This document shows positions 1-9,336 of a stretch of 34,272 nt of DNA, piece by piece. Under the pieces are notes generated by a model. That model was not told where the DNA came from and searched no databases. It saw nothing but the letters and a program-made list of their open reading frames with translations. Source of the stretch: Methanobacteriota archaeon (GTDB lineage Archaea > Thermoplasmatota > Poseidoniia > Poseidoniales > Poseidoniaceae). The stretch lies in contig JAACDG010000011.1 in assembly GCA_009937025.1 (NCBI GenBank), positions 1 to 34,272 of the forward strand, given 5' to 3'. The first letter of the stretch is position 1. The number at the start of each line of letters is the position of its first letter. Both the position numbers and the translations under genes were made by a program.

Positions 1-4
1 AGCA

Positions 5-2452
5 TTGATTTCTCTTTCTGAAAGCGGGCTTCTTGCATTGAATCTCGAAGAAATGCAAACAATCCAATCCCACTACAGAGATGACGCGATTCGCCAAGAA
101 CGAGCAGCCGTTGGAATTGTTGCTGATGCGCCTACTGACGTTGAACTCGAGTGCCTAGCACAAACGTGGAGCGAACATTGTAAACACAAAATCTTCGCAT
201 CCAAAATACATCATATCGATACTGAAACAGGGGAAGACTCAGTAATCGATTCAATTTTCAAAACCCACATTATGACACCAACCCACGATATGCAAAAAGA
301 AGTGGATTGGCTTCTCTCGGTATTCCACGATAATTCCGGCGTCATTGCCTGGAACGAAGAGTGGAGTGTCTGTATGAAAGCAGAAACCCATAATTCCCCT
401 TCAGCCCTTGACCCCTATGGTGGTGCAATGACGGGCATTGTTGGAGTGAATCGCGACATTCTTGGCACCGGCCTCGGTGCCCGACCCATAGCAAATACCG
501 ATGTGTTTTGTTTCGGTCCACCAGACTGGCAAGGGGAACTCCCCGACAATCTCTTCCACCCTTCACGTGTTTTCCGGGGAGTTCACGCAGGGGTTCGTGT
601 AGGTGGTAACGAGTCTGGTATCCCGACGGTGAATGGAGCCATTGTTTTCGATGACCGATATATTGGAAAACCCTTGGTCTATTGTGGAACAGTTGGAATA
701 ATGCCAAGAAAATTACCCGATGGCCGAGAATCCCATATCAAAGCCCCAACAGCCGGCGACGCTGTCTACATGGTCGGAGGGAGAGTTGGTTACGATGGAA
801 TTCACGGAGCAACCTTCTCCTCACTTGAACTGACAGAAGAATCCCCCTCCAGCGCGGTGCAAATTGGCGACCCAATTACCCAAAAGAAAATGCTTGACAT
901 GGTTCTTGAAGCCAGAGACGCAGGACTGATATCATGCATTACAGATAACGGGGCAGGAGGATTATCGTCTTCAATTGGAGAAATGGCAGAATATACCAAT
1001 GGGTGTGAAATTGATTTAGCAAAAGTGCCCTTGAAGCAACCGGGACTTTCTGCTTGGGAAATTCTGGTCTCAGAAAGCCAAGAACGGATGACCATTGCAG
1101 TAAAACCAGAGGATTGTGCAGCGTTTGATGCAATGGCAGAACTCCATGAAGTCGAAGCGACACCCGTTGCAACCTTCACCAGCACAGGGATGTTCCATGT
1201 CAAATACGGAGAAGATACAGTAGCCTACCTCTCCATTGACTTCCTTCATGATGGTGTTCCACAACTTCAACTTGAATCAGAATGGCACACACCTTCACCT
1301 GAACTTTTCACACCAGAAACCATTGCCGTTTCTGACGAAGCAGGACACTCCAATCTTCTCCTTCGAATGCTTGCTCGCCCAAACATCGCTTCAAAAGAAT
1401 CGTGGGTTCGTCAATACGACCACGAAGTCATCGCCCAAACAGCCGTCAAACCCTTTGTTGGTGTTGAACGCGATGGACCTGGTGATGCAGGCGTCATCGC
1501 ACCGATTCACGGCGACCCTCACGGACTTGTCATTTCATGCGGCATAGCCCCGAGATATTCAGATTTAGATGCTGGCGCAATGGCTGCTGCATCAATCGAT
1601 GAAGCGGTTCGTAATGCAGTATGCGCCGGCATAAATGTCGACAAAATGGCAGGCCTCGATAATTTCTGCTGGCCGGATTCAATCGAATCGGTAAAAACCC
1701 CCGATGGCAAATTCAAACTCGCCCAACTCGTTCGAGCAAACCGAGAACTTGAACGGGTATGCCGAGCATACAACCTCCCATGCGTTTCAGGTAAAGATTC
1801 GATGAAGAATGATTACGGAACCGGCGAAAAGAAGATCTCAATCCCTCCAACATTACTTTATTCAGTGTTTGGAGACCAACCCGATGTTCGATTTACGGCC
1901 ACGAGCGATTTCAAAAACCCAGGTGATAAAATCTACCTCGTTGGAGTTTCAAAAGAAGAATTGGGCGCTTCAGAGATTGCCTTCATGCTACGAGACAGTG
2001 GTGAAGCAAACGGAATCGGAGGGCAAGTACCTCTCTTGCCAAACCCTGAAGTGAACATTACAACCTATCGTGCACTTTCCACAGCAATCCAAGCCGGCAT
2101 TGTTCGTACAGCTCACGATTGTTCAGAAGGTGGCGTTGCCGTTGCCGCAGCAGAAATGTGCATCGGTGGGCGAGTTGGCGCTGACCTTGACATTGATGGG
2201 ACAGGGGATGCAAGCGTTTGGGCTCGACTCTGGGGCGAATCCCTTGGACGATTTATCGTCGGTGTTCAACCCGAAGATGAAGCGGATTTCGTTGAATGGA
2301 TGTCCGGACATCCAATCACTTTACTTGGGTCAGTTACCGATTCGAACAACCTCACGATTTCAGATGGATATGATGTTCTCATCGATGCGGAAATACATCC
2401 AATGGTTGAGGCGTGGCAGAATACACTTGACATGACTGGAGGTGTTGCTTGA
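5..2452 (+). CDS. purL: Phosphoribosylformylglycinamidine synthase, synthetase subunit (PurL); probably 5'-truncated by the window edge
   Basis: WSEHCKHKIF, KAETHNSPSALDPYGGAMTGIVGVNRDI, SGKDSMKND and AHDCSEGGVAVAAAEM motifs. The ORF starts at a TTG 4 nt from the edge with no upstream in-frame stop, so the true start may lie outside. Confidence 0.95.
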   Translation: MISLSESGLLALNLEEMQTIQSHYRDDAIRQERAAVGIVADAPTDVELECLAQTWSEHCKHKIFASKIHHIDTETGEDSVIDSIFKTHIMTPTHDMQKEVDWLLSVFHDNSGVIAWNEEWSVCMKAETHNSPSALDPYGGAMTGIVGVNRDILGTGLGARPIANTDVFCFGPPDWQGELPDNLFHPSRVFRGVHAGVRVGGNESGIPTVNGAIVFDDRYIGKPLVYCGTVGIMPRKLPDGRESHIKAPTAGDAVYMVGGRVGYDGIHGATFSSLELTEESPSSAVQIGDPITQKKMLDMVLEARDAGLISCITDNGAGGLSSSIGEMAEYTNGCEIDLAKVPLKQPGLSAWEILVSESQERMTIAVKPEDCAAFDAMAELHEVEATPVATFTSTGMFHVKYGEDTVAYLSIDFLHDGVPQLQLESEWHTPSPELFTPETIAVSDEAGHSNLLLRMLARPNIASKESWVRQYDHEVIAQTAVKPFVGVERDGPGDAGVIAPIHGDPHGLVISCGIAPRYSDLDAGAMAAASIDEAVRNAVCAGINVDKMAGLDNFCWPDSIESVKTPDGKFKLAQLVRANRELERVCRAYNLPCVSGKDSMKNDYGTGEKKISIPPTLLYSVFGDQPDVRFTATSDFKNPGDKIYLVGVSKEELGASEIAFMLRDSGEANGIGGQVPLLPNPEVNITTYRALSTAIQAGIVRTAHDCSEGGVAVAAAEMCIGGRVGADLDIDGTGDASVWARLWGESLGRFIVGVQPEDEADFVEWMSGHPITLLGSVTDSNNLTISDGYDVLIDAEIHPMVEAWQNTLDMTGGVA

Positions 2453-3306
2453 TGGGCGCTCCAAAAGTTGCGGTTTTGTTTGGCTTTGGTATTAACTGCG
2501 ACCACGAAACAGCGGCGGTTTTCAACTTGGTTGGGGGAGATGCTGACAGAGTTCACGTGAACCATTTCGTTTCCGGCAACCGCAGTCTCGCTGATTTTGA
2601 AATTCTTGCAGTGCCAGGCGGCTTTTCTTTCGGGGACCACTTGGGAAGCGGACGCTTGATGGGCAACAGAATGCGTTTTGCACTTCGTGAGCAATTACAC
2701 GCTTTTGTAGCAGCAGGAAAACCGATTATCGGTATTTGCAACGGCTTCCAAGTACTCGTCAAAACAGGTCTTCTCCCAGGCCCTACTGCCAGCACACCTC
2801 TTCCTGATTTCGTACAAAGGGCGAGCTTGACACTCAATGATTCTGGGAGATATGAAGACCGTTGGGTCACCCTTGAATTCGATGCTGAAAGCCCTTGTAT
2901 TTGGACGAAAGGAATCCAACGAATTGATTGTCCAGTTCGACACGGAGAAGGAAAATTTGTCATGCCATCGACAACAGATTTTGACGCTTTAGCAGCGAAT
3001 CACCAACTCACCGTTCGATACGTTGACCCAACGACCCCACTCGGCCAAGGCAGTACAGACCAACCCCTTCCTTTCCCTCTTTCACCGAATGGAAGTATGC
3101 GAAACATTGCAGGAGTTTGCGATTCAACAGGCTTAGTGTTCGGCCTGATGCCCCACCCTGAGGCCGTGTATGCCAAATGGCTCCACCCCGACCACACCCG
3201 CCAATCAGCACCAGGCCCATTGAACAGTGATGCACTGGGCGAATGGGAAGGTGAGGGGCTTCAAATGTTCCGTAACGCCGTCGAATACGTCTTGGAAAAC
3301 CGCTGA
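2452..3306 (+). CDS. purQ: Phosphoribosylformylglycinamidine synthase, glutaminase subunit (PurQ)
   Basis: Class I glutamine amidotransferase: VPGGFSFGDHLGSGRLMG, GICNGFQVLVKTGLLPG, GLMPHPEA. ATG overlaps the purL stop (TGATG). Confidence 0.95.
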   Translation: MGAPKVAVLFGFGINCDHETAAVFNLVGGDADRVHVNHFVSGNRSLADFEILAVPGGFSFGDHLGSGRLMGNRMRFALREQLHAFVAAGKPIIGICNGFQVLVKTGLLPGPTASTPLPDFVQRASLTLNDSGRYEDRWVTLEFDAESPCIWTKGIQRIDCPVRHGEGKFVMPSTTDFDALAANHQLTVRYVDPTTPLGQGSTDQPLPFPLSPNGSMRNIAGVCDSTGLVFGLMPHPEAVYAKWLHPDHTRQSAPGPLNSDALGEWEGEGLQMFRNAVEYVLENR

Positions 3307-3310
3307 GAGA

Positions 3311-4348
3311 ATGTCACAAACACAACGAATTCACCATATCGACTCTCTCCGAGGGGCAGCAGTACTTTTGATGGTCATGGTCCATGCTGCGGCTACTTGG
3401 AACCCCTTTCAAGGTGCACAACAATCGATTTTGGCCTATACTGTATCTGGGTTAGGCGGCCTAGCGGCGCCCCTTTTTGTCACCTTATTTGGCTGGGGGG
3501 TCGTTCGCAGCCAATTATCTGTAAAAGCAAGAATATTTCAAGCCCTTTTTCTTTTTACAGCACAAATTTTGGTGAACACAACCTCGCCCCATTTGTTCAA
3601 TTCCTTCACTCCAGGTATACTTTCTCTCTTTGGACTATTAACACTCATTCTGCCGCCCTTAACCCTTCGAATGAAGCCATCCAATATTCAACCACTTGCC
3701 ATAACAACAGCATTGGTCTTTGGAATACAGGTTTTCTTTCCCGAAATCCAAGGTGCAGGTGAATGGTCAGGCCGAGTGAGTGACGACTCAGCGCATCAGA
3801 TCGTTTCAAACTTATTTTTAACCGGTACATATCCGCTTTTCCCTTGGATTATATTCGCACTCCTCGGTGCGACAATATCCCTAGCAAACCCAGGGTCAAG
3901 CCAAACCCTTCAACAAAATAGATTCACCAAATCAGCACTTGTCCTCGGATTGGTGTTCTGCCTCTCGACTTTCATACATTCAAACATCGAAAATGCTCTA
4001 TGGGCACACCCAACCGAAGACGCCTACTTGACGTTCTTTCCGGCGAATTCAGCTTTTATTATTGCAGCAATGACGGGAGTTCTCCTCATCTGGACATTCA
4101 TACAGCGGTATGAACTGTCCTTTCTCAACAGCACGGGACAGATCTCTTTGACGATATACCTGATTCATTTCATCCCCCTCTCACTGATGAATGATTTTGA
4201 AACTATCCATCAGTGGAGGTTGACAACATCTGCTGCATCGACCTTACTCTACACGTTGGCATGGATCCCAGCCTCAGCCCTTTGGATGAAGCAATGGCCG
4301 CACGCCAACTTCGAGACACTTCTCAAGAGGATTCGAAAATCACTCTGA
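3311..4348 (+). CDS. Polytopic membrane protein, DUF1624/HGSNAT-like or related acyltransferase family
   Basis: Starts MSQTQRIHHIDSLRGAAVLLMVMVHAA (the 'DxLRGxxxxxMxxxH' type N-terminus of membrane acyltransferases) and has many hydrophobic segments. ATG at 3311, not the 3227 ORF start, which overlaps purQ. Confidence 0.6.
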   Translation: MSQTQRIHHIDSLRGAAVLLMVMVHAAATWNPFQGAQQSILAYTVSGLGGLAAPLFVTLFGWGVVRSQLSVKARIFQALFLFTAQILVNTTSPHLFNSFTPGILSLFGLLTLILPPLTLRMKPSNIQPLAITTALVFGIQVFFPEIQGAGEWSGRVSDDSAHQIVSNLFLTGTYPLFPWIIFALLGATISLANPGSSQTLQQNRFTKSALVLGLVFCLSTFIHSNIENALWAHPTEDAYLTFFPANSAFIIAAMTGVLLIWTFIQRYELSFLNSTGQISLTIYLIHFIPLSLMNDFETIHQWRLTTSAASTLLYTLAWIPASALWMKQWPHANFETLLKRIRKSL

Positions 4349-5200
4349 AGCAGCAAGGGCTTCAGTTGCTTTCCGTGCACCCATCCATGCAACAACACCG
4401 AACCCGATCTTGTTGATAATGTCAGCAACATTGTAAGCAACAGCCATGGCTTCTTGATTACCAGGTAGCAAATCAACTTCTGGACTGAAGAGGTAGCCGA
4501 GTGGGTAGATGACCCAGCCGACGACGATGAACCAGCGTAGTGCATTTGCACTCCAGATGAGTTCCGGGGAGATTTTGTCATTATCGACGCCAAGACCGGA
4601 AGTCCATGGAGTTCCAGTTGCTACGATAATCATGGCCCAACCTACTCCACCGAGCACCAATGCAGGCACACCCGGCATCAAACCAGCTTCACCAGCGTAA
4701 CCAAAACCAATCATGATGAGGGCACCAGTAAAGCAGATTCCAGTGAATCCAAGCCCAGCGAACTTTGCGTCAGTGATTGCACCCTTTCCAACAAGGGAAG
4801 GGAATTTGAGGGCCATCAATGGAACGGTAATAATCCAGTCCATGTAACGATATTCAATGGAAACAACTTCGAATTCTGCGTAAACACTGCGCATGTAGTA
4901 GTAGTGGAAAGCAGCAATACCAACAATCAGTGCTGAGATTGTCATTGTTGTACGGTATTGAGGTGCCACATTTCCGCGCTCACTCATGAAGAATACGAAT
5001 GCTGCACCCATCGAAATATATCCGATGAAGAACAAGAAGAACGTCAGTGATTGCAGACCATCATCCACGCCATCTGAGAGGAAAGGTGGCAGACCATCCG
5101 TACTTTCGGGATCTACCGCACTGACCGTGGAGGCCATGGCAAGGGCAAATGTGGCAACTAACAGCAGGCTCGTCGTTTTTGAAAATCGTTGATTTAACAT
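4340..5200 (-). CDS. Proteorhodopsin-type microbial rhodopsin, predicted green-tuned proton pump with Lys at the donor position
   Basis: Signal-peptide-like N-terminus; helix B FHYYYMR; helix C RYMDWIITVPLMALKF; helix F RWFIVVGWVIYPLGY; helix G YNVADIINKIGFG with the retinal-binding Lys. ATG at 5200 preferred over TTG at 5209. Confidence 0.96.
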   Translation of the reverse strand: MLNQRFSKTTSLLLVATFALAMASTVSAVDPESTDGLPPFLSDGVDDGLQSLTFFLFFIGYISMGAAFVFFMSERGNVAPQYRTTMTISALIVGIAAFHYYYMRSVYAEFEVVSIEYRYMDWIITVPLMALKFPSLVGKGAITDAKFAGLGFTGICFTGALIMIGFGYAGEAGLMPGVPALVLGGVGWAMIIVATGTPWTSGLGVDNDKISPELIWSANALRWFIVVGWVIYPLGYLFSPEVDLLPGNQEAMAVAYNVADIINKIGFGVVAWMGARKATEALAASE

Positions 5201-5220
5201 ATCACTCAAAGACTTTTTTT

Positions 5221-5236
5221 GGCCCGGGCCTTATAA
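5221..5236 (-). promoter_or_regulatory. Candidate rhodopsin promoter: TATA-like TTATAA followed by palindrome GGCCCGGGCC
   Basis: Minus strand reads TTATAA-GGCCCGGGCC-AAAAAAA-GTCTTTGAGTGAT-ATG; perfect 10-bp palindrome at 5221-5230. Confidence 0.4.
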
Positions 5237-5287
5237 TGGACTGTAAATAGGCATAGAAACCACATATTGCTAAAAAATACACAGGAG

Positions 5288-7060
5288 TCACTCACTTTGA
5301 CCCGTTTGAACGGCCCACATGCGAGTGTAAATTCCACCCTTTTCAACTAAATCTTCATGTGCGCCATCTTCGACAATCTTTCCTTGGTCGAGCACCAGTA
5401 TCCGGTCGGCATTCCGGACGGTAGAAAGGCGATGAGCAATAATAACAGCAGTACGATCCTGTGAGAGTTTGTTGATTGAGCGTTGGAGTGCTGCTTCGGT
5501 TTCGTTATCGACAGCCGATGTTGCCTCATCGAGAATGAGGAGAGGCGCATCCTTGAGCACGGCCCTAGCTATGGCCAAACGTTGCCTTTGACCGCCAGAA
5601 AGACGATGACCCCCCTCGCCAACTAAAGTGTTCCATTGTTCAGGTAATTCCTCAACAAACTCTGACACCTCAGCCAGCCGAGCTGCTTCATACACCGCGT
5701 CGTCCATTGCTTCAGGATTCCCGTAGTGGATATTCTCTTTGATTGTCGCCGGGAATAAAGTGATGTGCTGATCGACCAAAGCCATAGATGAGCGCAATCG
5801 TTCTAAACGCCATTGATCGAGTGGCTTTCCTGCCCATTCAACAGTTCCCCGAGTTGGTTCTGCAAATCGTAACAGCAAGCGAATCAATGTGGTTTTACCT
5901 GCGCCTGTTGAACCAACTACACCAACAGTTTCCCCAGAACGCAATTCAAGGTTCAGGTTCGAAAATACAGGGTCTCGGCCAGGATAAGAAAAGTCAACAT
6001 CCGAAAACACAATACATGAAGCTTCAATCTCTTCGAGCGAAGGAACATACTCGCCTTGTTTGATTTCGGTTGGAGAGGTCAGAACATCGAGAACGCGAGT
6101 TGATGATGCCATTGCCCTTTGATACAAATCAAACGTTTCACCAAGACGGGTCAGTGGCCAAAGTAATCTTTGTGTCATAAACACAAGTACGGAATACGCA
6201 CCAACCGCCAGAGTGCCCTCTAACGTCATCCACCCTCCGAGAAGAAGTGTTGCAGTAAAACCACATAAGATGGCCATTCGAATAAGTGGAGTGAATGCAG
6301 CAGACAAACGAATTGCTTCACGATTTGCATCTCGGTATTGATTACTCAACGCCTCAACCCGCTTCATTTCGCGTTCTTCAGCGGTGAAGGATTGAATTGT
6401 AGACATACCAGACAAATCGTTCTCAAGTAGGGCATTCATTGCACCTGCGGATTTCCGAACTTCAGCATACCTCGGTTCGAGACTTTTTTGATATCGAAAC
6501 GCCCCCCAAATGATGATTGGTATTGGGAGGACTGCGAATAAAGCCACCTTCCAAGAAATAAACAAAAAGACGCCACCAACTACAATGACCGTAGTACTGA
6601 CTTGGAGAAAATCATTTGCGCCTTTATCCAGAAACCGTTCGAGTTGATTGATATCATCATTGAGAATTGCTAAAACATCACCTTTTTGACGCTCATCAAA
6701 CCACCCCATACCTTGCTTTTGAACATGGTCAAACGTATCAAGTCTCAATTCGTGTTGTACCGTTTGGGCTAAATTCCTCCAAAGAATCCCATAAAAATAT
6801 TCAAACAAAGATTCCAAGCCCCAAATCGCAAAAGTGAGAATCGATAAGAAGACCAATTGATGCCAAGGATCAATCAAACCGAACGAAGCGAGTAACGAAT
6901 CTTCCTTCAAAACAACAACATCGACCGCTAATCCAATCAGTAAAGGCGGGGCTAAATCCCATACCTTGTTGACAATTGAACACGCAGAAGCAAGACGTAT
7001 CGTACTCCTGTGAGAGCGCATGTAGACAAGAAGACGCTTGAATGGACCCACATCCGACAT
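5288..7060 (-). CDS. ABC transporter, fused permease and ATP-binding (exporter, MsbA/MdlB-like)
   Basis: Walker A GSTGAGKTTL, signature LSGGQRQRLAIARA, Walker B LLILDEATSAVD, H-loop IIAHRLSTV; N-terminal transmembrane domain. Confidence 0.95.
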   Translation of the reverse strand: MSDVGPFKRLLVYMRSHRSTIRLASACSIVNKVWDLAPPLLIGLAVDVVVLKEDSLLASFGLIDPWHQLVFLSILTFAIWGLESLFEYFYGILWRNLAQTVQHELRLDTFDHVQKQGMGWFDERQKGDVLAILNDDINQLERFLDKGANDFLQVSTTVIVVGGVFLFISWKVALFAVLPIPIIIWGAFRYQKSLEPRYAEVRKSAGAMNALLENDLSGMSTIQSFTAEEREMKRVEALSNQYRDANREAIRLSAAFTPLIRMAILCGFTATLLLGGWMTLEGTLAVGAYSVLVFMTQRLLWPLTRLGETFDLYQRAMASSTRVLDVLTSPTEIKQGEYVPSLEEIEASCIVFSDVDFSYPGRDPVFSNLNLELRSGETVGVVGSTGAGKTTLIRLLLRFAEPTRGTVEWAGKPLDQWRLERLRSSMALVDQHITLFPATIKENIHYGNPEAMDDAVYEAARLAEVSEFVEELPEQWNTLVGEGGHRLSGGQRQRLAIARAVLKDAPLLILDEATSAVDNETEAALQRSINKLSQDRTAVIIAHRLSTVRNADRILVLDQGKIVEDGAHEDLVEKGGIYTRMWAVQTGQSE

Positions 7061-7143
7061 GCCCTGTCGTCAGCGAAGAGGTATGAGAACCCTATGTCTA
7101 CCTCCTTCGAGATGTTTCTGTGCGCAACGCCTATGCTGTGTCC

Positions 7144-7980
7144 ATGAAACGGAGAGGTGGGGATGACATGAGGCGGGCCGATGCTACGACGCTGGAATAT
7201 GTGACTGCAAGCAGCCACAACACGCGACACATCACCTTGATTGACCCAGCAAAGCAAGACCCGAACACGGCTGCAAATAGGGCAATGGTTGCTATTGAAT
7301 GTGGCAGCAGCATGATCTTTGTTGGCGGCTCCACAGACACTCCCGACGAAGTCGTCCATGCCACATGCAAAGCCATTCAAGAGGCCTTTGAATTACGAGC
7401 CTTTGCTTCAAGCCAAGACCCAGAGTCCGATGAATCACAATGGCAAATACCCGTTGTTCTGTTCCCTCGAGGGGGGCATGCTCTTTCTCCAGCGGCCGAC
7501 GCAATCACATTCATGATGCTGATGAATTCTACCATTCGGAGATTTTTGGTCGGTGAACAAATCCGCGGCGCACCTTATCTGGAAAAATTTGGTGTCGAAG
7601 CCCTACCTACAGGATACTTGGTGTGCGCCCCAGGTGGCAAGGTTGGGGAAGTTGGAGAGGTTGAACTGATACAACCCAGTGAGGTGGATTTAGTTCATGC
7701 ATATGCGCTTACAGCACGGATGTTCGGATTCAAACTCCTCTACCTTGAAGCAGGCAGTGGCGCAGAGACCCAAGTTCATCCGGACTTGATTGAAAGCGCT
7801 CGCTCTGTAGGCGACCTCACACTTGTTGTTGGAGGCGGCATCCGTACGCCAGAGCAGGCAAAACTCGCTGCAGAGGCCGGTGCAGATTGGATTGTGACTG
7901 GAACGCTTACAGAAGACGCAGCAGATTTACAAGAACTACGCCAACGAATCAGCGAGATTACCTCGGCATTAGAAGACTAA
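7144..7980 (+). CDS. Geranylgeranylglyceryl phosphate synthase family protein
   Basis: HITLIDPAKQ, FVGGSTDTPDEV, VVLFPRGG, YLEAGSGA, VVGGGIRTPEQAKLAAEAGADWIVTGTLTE: TIM-barrel GGGPS/PcrB pattern. Start uncertain (GTG 7120, ATG 7144 or ATG 7168). Confidence 0.9.
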   Translation: MKRRGGDDMRRADATTLEYVTASSHNTRHITLIDPAKQDPNTAANRAMVAIECGSSMIFVGGSTDTPDEVVHATCKAIQEAFELRAFASSQDPESDESQWQIPVVLFPRGGHALSPAADAITFMMLMNSTIRRFLVGEQIRGAPYLEKFGVEALPTGYLVCAPGGKVGEVGEVELIQPSEVDLVHAYALTARMFGFKLLYLEAGSGAETQVHPDLIESARSVGDLTLVVGGGIRTPEQAKLAAEAGADWIVTGTLTEDAADLQELRQRISEITSALED

Positions 7981-9242
7981 TCTTCATCTTCAAAGACAAC
8001 AGGGTCTCCAGAACCACCAGGTGATGGGGGCCGAACACCGTCGACATCAATTCCGGATTCGATTTCACTCTCACTCACTTCTAGATTGACGCGTCCACCT
8101 TCTGCGAGTTTTGACATATCCTCGGTGTCGGGCGTTGAAAGCGTTCTTTTAACATCAGGAGCATTACTGTAAGCATCTCTCTTCGCTTCACGAGCATCAT
8201 GGGTTCGAACCAATGAAAGGGAGTCAGCAAAGACACGACCTACAACTTCACGGGTTCGCTCACCGCGTCGAACAGAATCAAGTTCATGCACCATCGTTTC
8301 CCGCTGCCCTTCAATCTCTCGGAGTTCTGCAGTTCTGTCTTGTAATGCAGCCTCCATATCGGTAAGGGTGAGAGTGATTTGTTGAATACGTTCATCGCGT
8401 TCAAACACATCATTATGCAAACGTCGTTCTCGTCGTCGTAGAGAATCGTATTCCCTGTTTCGTTCAAGCAACCGTCGCTTGAGCTCATCGATTTGCTCAA
8501 CCAAATAATCGTGTTCTGCTGAAACAGAACGGGGACCTTGCATCACTCGCTCCAATTGTTCTTCCAATTCCCCGAGTCGACCGTCTCTTGCATCGAGAAG
8601 CCCGCGTAATCTGTCTGCGATATCTCGAAGTCTTTGACGCTCTTCTTCAAGTGCCTTATTTGCGGCTTGTTCCGCATCATTTTGAGCAAGTAAAGTGTCG
8701 AGTTGTGCTTTCAAACTTCGAACTTCTTCCGCAGTAACGGATGTTAAACCTGCATCAGCTGCACGTTCGAGCGCTTCGACCATCTGACTGATTCGACCTT
8801 CCATTTCTCCAATGACTTCGTCTTGCTGACTTGTCAAAGACCGCAATTCTCCAACTTCAGTTGCCATTGATTCACGTTCTTCATGTGAAAGAGAGGATTG
8901 CTGTGAAGCCAATTCTTCTCGCGTGTCGCCCAAAAGACGCTCAAGGTGAATCACTTTTGCTTCACTGTCTTGCAGGGCTGCATCGGTTTCAGCAAGACGG
9001 GCAACTTCTGGAGCCACCATATCTTCTCGTTCCGCCAAATCGAGTTCGAGCACCCGGAGGCGCTGTTTGACAGAAACCATTTCTTCATTTCGAGCAGCCA
9101 ACTCTTTCCATGCGATGAGAACTTCTTCGACTAATTGCTCTACAGGGTAGCCTTTGAGCATCCCCTCAAGCGCTGCTCGCTCATCGCCAGTCGCGTCACC
9201 AATTCGGTTGATACCAGTTGTTCCGGAAGAGTCGAGCGTCAT
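7977..9242 (-). CDS. Long coiled-coil protein of unknown function with acidic C-terminal tail
   Basis: 421 aa; roughly residues 55-330 are rich in heptad-like E/L/R/Q repeats (e.g. EMEGRISQMVEALERAADAG, LRRRERRLHNDVFERDERIQQITLTLTDMEAAL). C-terminus ends GSGDPVVFEDED. Confidence 0.85.
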   Translation of the reverse strand: MTLDSSGTTGINRIGDATGDERAALEGMLKGYPVEQLVEEVLIAWKELAARNEEMVSVKQRLRVLELDLAEREDMVAPEVARLAETDAALQDSEAKVIHLERLLGDTREELASQQSSLSHEERESMATEVGELRSLTSQQDEVIGEMEGRISQMVEALERAADAGLTSVTAEEVRSLKAQLDTLLAQNDAEQAANKALEEERQRLRDIADRLRGLLDARDGRLGELEEQLERVMQGPRSVSAEHDYLVEQIDELKRRLLERNREYDSLRRRERRLHNDVFERDERIQQITLTLTDMEAALQDRTAELREIEGQRETMVHELDSVRRGERTREVVGRVFADSLSLVRTHDAREAKRDAYSNAPDVKRTLSTPDTEDMSKLAEGGRVNLEVSESEIESGIDVDGVRPPSPGGSGDPVVFEDED

Positions 9243-9245
9243 ACA

Positions 9246-9261
9246 GGCGGCTATCGCCGCC
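9246..9261. repeat. Short inverted repeat GGCGGC-TATC-GCCGCC just upstream of the coiled-coil gene start
   Basis: 6-bp perfect GC arms with 4-nt loop, 4-19 nt from the ATG at 9242 (minus strand). Confidence 0.45.
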
Positions 9262-9336
9262 CAACTACACTTGAACTTTCGCCATCAAAAGAGGGCTTTG
9301 AGGGTCGGTTTTCCACCCTTTGCAGAAGCGCCGCAA

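Noticed and set aside
4630-4700. Possible carotenoid-antenna fenestration in the rhodopsin
   Set aside because: By my alignment the helix-E position that is Gly in xanthorhodopsin is Leu here (VPALVLGG), so I see no support; alignment is by eye only.
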